A stretch of 10,239 nucleotides of DNA from assembly GCA_003353825.1 (NCBI GenBank), contig PIVW01000191.1:1-10239 (forward strand), given 5' to 3'. This document shows positions 6,946 to 10,239 of this stretch, piece by piece. A model generated the notes under the pieces. That model was not told the DNA's origin. It worked only from the letters and a program-made list of their open reading frames with translations, and searched no databases. Each line of letters starts with the position of its first letter. The first letter of the stretch is position 1. The translations under genes and the position numbers were made by a program. Source of the DNA: Chloroflexota bacterium (GTDB taxonomy: Bacteria; Chloroflexota; Anaerolineae; J102).

Positions 6946-7425
6946 TTAGGTCAGAATCTGTGGTGGCCCTGGCCGTGGTACTGGTTCCCAATCAGGTTCT
7001 CGTTCTTTGATAACCGACATCTGAACTGAATACGAGTCATCGTCAGGTAGATATAGCTTATCCTAGACATCGGCAAGAGGTAGCTCGCAGGCAATGTCAT
7101 CAATGATGACAACTGCATCGACACCTCGGTAGGCTGCCATTAACCAACGCCCATCATCCTGTCTGACGAAGTGGTCTATGGCACGAACATGTTGGGATAT
7201 CAGCAAATAATCTGCGACCGATGCCAAATGACGATAATGTTCGAATTTTCTGCCCCGATCATAAGCCTCGGTCGAAGGAGAAAGGACTTCGAGAATCACG
7301 GTGGGATTAATGAGCGTATCTATATGCCCGTCTTCAAACTCGGCTTTCCCACAGATGACAATAACATCAGGATAGGTGTACAAACCAGATGGCTGCACCT
7401 TGACCCGCATGTCGCTGGCATAGAT
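6946..7425 (-). pseudogene. Uma2-family protein, C-terminal half, split by an insertion and carrying an amber codon
   Basis: This is the C-terminal part of a Uma2 (DUF820) protein, a PD-(D/E)XK nuclease-fold family. It begins with KIYASDMRVKVQPSGLYTYPD (joined to the other half by removing the insertion) and continues with NPTVILEVLSPSTEAYDRG and KFEHYRHL, containing the acidic residues and Lys typical of the fold. The first ATG in this half is at 7410, but it is internal to the conserved SDMRVKV motif, not a true start. TAG at 7063-7065 falls right after LPLADV, where relatives commonly read VYDK; the frame stays open for another 38 codons (DKLYLPDDDS...) to TAA at 6946-6948. This looks like a single Tyr-to-stop change. 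Together with the N-terminal half the ancestral protein would have been about 190-222 residues. Either defect alone may inactivate it. Confidence 0.8.
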
Positions 7426-7430
7426 TTTAC
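7423..7430. repeat. Left flank of putative target-site duplication
   Basis: GATTTTAC, matching GATCTTAC at 7826-7833 in seven of eight positions. On the Uma2 coding strand both copies read GTAARATC, coding the Lys-Ile of the conserved CKIY segment. Confidence 0.55.
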
Positions 7431-7463
7431 TGATTCTATCGGATTCTGTGGTTACCTCTCATG

Positions 7464-7493
7464 GTGTCACCCTGAGCGGGTCAAATACACAAC
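7464..7493 (+). repeat. Dispersed repeat copy near the left end of the 395-bp element
   Basis: Starts GTGTCACCCTGAGCGGG and continues TCAAATACACAAC. It differs from the 5796-5825 copy at three positions and pairs with the minus-strand copy at 7748-7783 within the element. Confidence 0.6.
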
Positions 7494-7511
7494 TTTCACG
7501 GTTTCGAGACG

Positions 7512-7556
7512 CTAGCGAAGGGTCTCGCGGTCACGAAACGAGAGATTCTTCGCTAG
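7512..7556. repeat. Hairpin-forming inverted repeat inside the element
   Basis: CTAGCGAAG (7512-7520) and CTTCGCTAG (7548-7556) are perfect 9-base inverted arms. The pairing can extend inward through an imperfect TCTCG/CGAGA segment. Its function is unknown; it may be a stem-loop within the element or a nested repeat. Confidence 0.6.
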
Positions 7557-7634
7557 AATTGACTCATTATTGAGCATTTTTTTGTATTAGGCAACATCAC
7601 TTTGAACAAGTCGTCTCGTCCGATGGTCAGTATA

Positions 7635-7689
7635 AACATCGCCAATTACCGGGGTTTCATTGAGGAAAGCGCCCGCAACCGGCGATGTT
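7635..7689. repeat. Central inverted repeat of the element
   Basis: AACATCGCC (7635-7643) and GGCGATGTT (7681-7689) are perfect 9-base inverted arms around a 37-base centre. The centre of this pair is close to the middle of the 395-bp element, as expected for a fold-back structure. Confidence 0.6.
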
Positions 7690-7747
7690 AGCCCTGCATT
7701 CAGTGTTCAACCTCTCGCTGACCAATACAAAAACGATGAATTTTCGA

Positions 7748-7783
7748 TGTGTATTGGCTTCGCGAACCCGCTCAGAATGACAC
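7748..7783 (-). repeat. Dispersed repeat copy near the right end of the element
   Basis: On the minus strand it begins GTGTCATTCTGAGCGGGT and ends AATACACA, with a TTCGCGAAGC insert between. It is the inverted partner of the copy at 7464-7493. Confidence 0.55.
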
Positions 7784-7825
7784 AGGCAGGATAGGAGTCG
7801 CATCCACAGAATCCACCAGAACTAG

Positions 7826-7833
7826 GATCTTAC
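7826..7833. repeat. Right flank of putative target-site duplication
   Basis: GATCTTAC, the partner of GATTTTAC at 7423-7430, with one mismatch. Confidence 0.55.
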
Positions 7834-8017
7834 AAGGGCGAAGCTTCAACTGAAATCCCAACACCATAACAAGATTGGCGACGATAGGATTATGGGCTTC
7901 GCTCGCCACAGACATAGCGAATGTTTCGCCATCAAAGTATTCACTCTTGGTTTCGGCGTTACGTTCGAGAAACAGATAGTCTTCGGAGGTCAGGTATGGT
8001 TCAGTTTTCTGTCGCAT
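7826..8017 (-). pseudogene. Uma2-family protein, N-terminal half, truncated by the insertion
   Basis: From the ATG at 8017 the minus strand encodes 64 residues of a Uma2 protein: MRQKTEPYLTSEDYLFLE, then ETKSEYFDGETFAMSVASEAHN and the LRPCKI end. Family members read YE.(D/I)GE...MSGAS..HN here and go on to CK(V/I)Y.SDM(R/K)VKV, which is exactly what is found across the insertion at 7422. Beyond 7826 the frame runs 17 residues into the element and stops near 7772, giving an 81-residue product that lacks the nuclease core. The start lies 11 bases after the stop of the intact Uma2 gene, so the two were a tandem pair. No strong ribosome site is visible before the ATG. Confidence 0.8.
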
Positions 8018-8028
8018 AAAAATAAGTC

Positions 8029-8613
8029 TTATTCGATACCAAATAGTGCGCCCACCTCAACATGAAACTCTTGTAGCACATCCTCACCCATCAACGTTTC
8101 ACCCACCTCATATCTCGCCACGTCCGTCAGCGAGAGATACACATAAACCACATGCTTGTCAGGGTCTACGATCCACACTATCGAGACCCCGATATCGAAA
8201 TATTCCTCTAACTTGTCCATCACCCCTTGCCAACTATCGCCCGGAGAGAGCACCTCGACCACCAGTTCCGGAGCCACATCCAAATAACTCTGTGATTTCA
8301 CCTGCGCCAAACGTTCATGAGAGATATAGGCCACGTCCATCCCTCGTACAGTATCGGGATCGCGTCGGGTGTAGATGCCCACCTCGCCGACCATAATCAT
8401 GCCCAAGTTTCGATCTGTCAAAAATGTATCGATCAAACGAGCAACGACGTTCTCGATATGTCCATGCTTATAACCGGTAGGTGACATACGAATGATCTCT
8501 CCTTGGACTAATTCACCACGGGCGGTATCACCCATCTGAAAGAGGACTTCTCCAGAAATGAGCTGCGGTTGCTCTACCGGCTTTTTTATTTGCACTGGGG
8601 TTTGTACGGCCAT
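8029..8613 (-). CDS. Uma2-family (DUF820) PD-(D/E)XK nuclease-fold protein
   Basis: A complete 194-residue Uma2 protein, the usual family length. It has GELVQGEIIRMSPTGYKHG near residues 33-51, then GMDVAYIS with candidate active-site Asp93, PELVVEVLSPGDSWQGVMDK at 115-134 with Glu120 and Lys134, and IVWIVDPDKHVVYVY at 145-159. This Asp...Glu...Lys arrangement is that of the PD-(D/E)XK fold; relatives are very numerous in Cyanobacteria and Chloroflexota, and their role is not established. It has diverged from the broken neighbour and differs in the N-terminal part, so the two are not a recent duplication. The ATG at 8613 is chosen for family length; the upstream sequence has only a weak GAG site. 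It is probably cotranscribed with the genes below it on the minus strand. Confidence 0.88.
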   Translation of the reverse strand: MAVQTPVQIKKPVEQPQLISGEVLFQMGDTARGELVQGEIIRMSPTGYKHGHIENVVARLIDTFLTDRNLGMIMVGEVGIYTRRDPDTVRGMDVAYISHERLAQVKSQSYLDVAPELVVEVLSPGDSWQGVMDKLEEYFDIGVSIVWIVDPDKHVVYVYLSLTDVARYEVGETLMGEDVLQEFHVEVGALFGIE

Positions 8614-8910
8614 TATTCATCTCACACGGTGGGCGGGGGTGTCAGCTTGGTGTTTGTCCGCATATTATAACATGGCCCAACTGTGTGCACTAGCACTTTT
8701 CAGAAGTGGTCTATCTAACCCTATTGATGACATCCTGGGTGGCCAGTTGTTTGTTAAATACACGCCAGTCATTGCCGCGTCCAACTTACTGTGCCACAAT
8801 GAATCATATCAAAGGCTTAATCATCGAACATTGCGCGTTAATTCGTGTCATTTGTGGCTTATGTCGTTTGAGTCACATACTCCATACGCTACATCAACAA
8901 TCACCCAGAT
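8614..8910. other. Divergent intergenic region between Uma2 and the FAD oxidase
   Basis: About 300 bases between divergent genes. Short frames cross it but none resembles a protein family. It probably holds promoters for both directions. Apart from a TATAAT on the minus strand I see no clear operator, riboswitch or repeat. Confidence 0.5.
8664..8669 (-). promoter_or_regulatory. Possible -10 box for the Uma2 gene
   Basis: The minus strand reads TATAAT here, about 50 bases before the Uma2 ATG. No good -35 hexamer lies at 16-18 bases, so this is a weak call based on one perfect hexamer. Confidence 0.35.
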
Positions 8911-10239
8911 ATGAATGATCTCCTAGAAACCTTCGCCGCCGATCTCATCAAATACAGCAGTGCCGAGGTCTATATCGATCAGGCCACACGCCTGCTCTAC
9001 AGCACCGATGCCTCGATTTACCAGATCATGCCCCTGGCGGTGGTGGCGCCTCGCCACTATGATGACGTGCTGGCGACGGTTGAGCTGTGCATTCGAGAAG
9101 GTTTGCCGATGCTCCCACGCGGGGGTGGTTCCAGCCTGGCCGGGCAAACGGTGGGTGAAGCGGTGGTCATCGACTTTACCAAATATTTGGATCAGGTTAT
9201 TGAAATCGATGGACAGCGCCGCCGGGTGTTGGTACAAGCGGGAACAACGCTAGATGTCTTGAACCGCCAGCTTAGCCCCTATGCCCTCACCATCGGACCG
9301 GACCCCGCCAGCAGTGCCCGCGCAGCGGTGGGAGGTATTATCGGCAATAATGCCACCGGATCGCATTCTCTTGTGTATGGCCACATGGCCGACCATGTCG
9401 TCAGCTTGCGCTCAGTTCTGGCAGATGGAAAGGAAACGCGTTTGGGACCAGTCGCCTGGGAGGATGTCCCACACCAGGGTCGGGGTGATGATATCGTCTC
9501 CGATCTGTATCGGCAGATCCCAACGTTGATCCAAGCCAATGCCCAGCTCATCGACGATCTGTTTCCCAAATATTGGCGACGTTCGGGCGGATACAACGTA
9601 GATCGCATCCGTCGCCAACTCGAGGGCGATCACCTCAACTTGGCATCCCTGCTGGTGGGCAGCGAAGGTACCTTGGGCATCACGCTGGAAGCCGAATTAG
9701 ATCTTGTTGCCATCCCCTCCCATAAGATCCTGGCTATCCTCCATTTCGATGATTCTGACACGGCCTTTCGTGCTGTGCCCGGCCTGCTGGAGTTGAACCC
9801 CTCGGCCATCGAATATATCGACGAGGTCTTGATGCGCCTGACACGGCAGTTTCCAAGCTGGAGCAAACGCCTTACCTTTGTCGAGGGTGAACCGGCGGCG
9901 GTCTTTGTCGTGGAATTCTGTGGAGAGGAGGAGGCCTACCTGGTGGATCGCTTCCAGGCGTTGGAACAGCACTTAAACCATACTGGTTACAGAGGCGCCC
10001 TCCTCAAGATCATCGATTCGGCTGCGCAGGCTAATGTATGGGAGGTACGCAAAGCGGGACTGAATCTGCTGACCTCGATGCGAGGCGATGCCAAACCTGT
10101 CCCCGGGATCGAAGACGTAGCCGTTCCCCCCGAAAACCTGGCCGATTACATGGTCGAGCTTGGGGCAATGTTGGACGGCCGGGGGCTGCTGGCGGCGATG
10201 TACGCGCATGCTTCCACCGGCTGTATCCACACCCGCCCC
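8911..10239 (+). CDS. FAD-binding oxidase (GlcD/D-lactate dehydrogenase class), N-terminal 443 residues, runs off the right edge
   Basis: The frame opens with ATG at 8911 (MNDLLETFAADLIKY) and stays open to the window end without a stop. The first part is a PCMH/FAD_binding_4 domain: PLAVVAPRHYDDVLATVELC, RGGGSSLAGQTVGEA starting at Arg70, LVQAGTTLDVLN, then TIGPDPASSARAAVGGIIGNNATG, all classic FAD-pyrophosphate contacts. GSEGTLGITLEAEL at about 250-263 begins the FAD-oxidase C-terminal domain, followed by GIEDVAVPPENLADY and, at the very edge, MYAHASTGCIHTRP (430-443), the His-containing active-site region. The ASxGC(I/L)H.RP form is common in longer proteins that also carry a C-terminal 4Fe-4S/cysteine-rich (GlcF-like) half, so this may be a roughly 950-residue fusion; the window cannot show that. 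The substrate is probably a 2-hydroxy acid such as D-lactate or glycolate. No clear ribosome site precedes the ATG. Confidence 0.9.
   Translation, partial: MNDLLETFAADLIKYSSAEVYIDQATRLLYSTDASIYQIMPLAVVAPRHYDDVLATVELCIREGLPMLPRGGGSSLAGQTVGEAVVIDFTKYLDQVIEIDGQRRRVLVQAGTTLDVLNRQLSPYALTIGPDPASSARAAVGGIIGNNATGSHSLVYGHMADHVVSLRSVLADGKETRLGPVAWEDVPHQGRGDDIVSDLYRQIPTLIQANAQLIDDLFPKYWRRSGGYNVDRIRRQLEGDHLNLASLLVGSEGTLGITLEAELDLVAIPSHKILAILHFDDSDTAFRAVPGLLELNPSAIEYIDEVLMRLTRQFPSWSKRLTFVEGEPAAVFVVEFCGEEEAYLVDRFQALEQHLNHTGYRGALLKIIDSAAQANVWEVRKAGLNLLTSMRGDAKPVPGIEDVAVPPENLADYMVELGAMLDGRGLLAAMYAHASTGCIHTRP

Larger units (their letters stand above)
7431..7825. mobile_element. 395-bp non-coding MITE-like palindromic element inserted in a Uma2 gene
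   Basis: The element has imperfect terminal inverted repeats: TGATTCTATCGGATTCTGTG on the left and, on the other strand, CTAGTTCTGGTGGATTCTGT on the right, identical over a GGATTCTGTGG core and about 17 of 22 overall. Matching inverted blocks continue inward: GTGTCA..CTGAGCGGGT, AATACACA, TTTTTGTATT, TTGAACA and AACATCGCC. The flanks are an 8-base direct repeat with one mismatch. It codes for no transposase and no frame in it looks real, so any movement would need a transposase in trans. Deleting it with one flank copy (403 bases) joins the two Uma2 halves in frame. The 8-base flank is compatible with several transposase families; no parent family was identified. The exact ends are inferred from the Uma2 alignment. 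Confidence 0.65.

Noticed and set aside
7063..7065. TAG decoded as an amino acid (pyrrolysine-type recoding)
   Set aside because: There is no sign of recoding machinery here and the gene is already broken by an insertion; a nonsense mutation is simpler.
7431..7825. A CRISPR array
   Set aside because: The repeats are inverted and unevenly spaced, not direct repeats with regular spacers.
8558..8918. Small plus-strand genes between Uma2 and the FAD oxidase
   Set aside because: They overlap the Uma2 start or fill the intergenic region without ribosome sites or recognisable motifs.
8923..10230. Several minus-strand frames opposite the FAD oxidase
   Set aside because: The plus strand is continuously open from 8911 with clear FAD-oxidase motifs, so these are antisense shadows.

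Overview
The window looks like a metagenome-type contig from a Chloroflexota-like (Anaerolineae/Caldilineae-like) bacterium. The evidence is a large surface protein ending in a Thr/Pro-rich linker and a short LPLI-type tail, a style I associate with that phylum, together with two adjacent Uma2-family genes, which are often numerous there. No rRNA, tRNA or CRISPR array was seen, so the assignment is an inference.

Layout. (1) 1-715 does not fit the rest: a SecD fragment with AGG/AGA arginine codons and lower GC runs in frame into a GC-rich piece of a Gfo/Idh/MocA oxidoreductase. That piece then changes frame into a surface protein lacking its N-terminus. This reads as a three-way chimera, either an assembly or amplification artefact or serial illegitimate recombination. 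(2) 709-3678 encodes a Ycf48/BNR-like propeller, two CBM9-like modules, a DNRLRE-like module, a TP-rich linker and a short tail, followed by a clear 13-bp-stem terminator. (3) 3770-5416 encodes an intact thiamine-diphosphate 2-keto acid decarboxylase of the PDC/IPDC type. (4) 5417-8017 is a gene graveyard. It holds a P1B-type ATPase 3' remnant with a stop and a frameshift, a haloacid dehalogenase reduced to its two ends, an intact arylamine N-acetyltransferase, and a Uma2 gene cut by a 395-bp non-coding palindromic element and carrying an amber codon. (5) 8029-8613 is an intact second Uma2 gene on the minus strand. (6) 8911 to the right edge is the N-terminal 443 residues of an FAD-binding oxidase of the GlcD/D-lactate dehydrogenase class.

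The minus-strand genes Uma2, broken Uma2, NAT and HAD (8613 down to about 5840) lie head to tail with short gaps and could once have been one transcription unit. The FAD oxidase diverges from them across a roughly 300-base non-coding interval. I see no obvious shared pathway; the neighbourhood reads as accessory DNA shaped by small repeats and deletions.

The best-supported unusual feature is the 7431-7825 element. It has imperfect terminal inverted repeats and an 8-base flanking repeat with one mismatch. Removing it plus one flank copy exactly restores a continuous Uma2 reading frame. A short sequence from its ends also sits at the join between the ATPase and dehalogenase remnants, which suggests a dispersed repeat family involved in local rearrangement.
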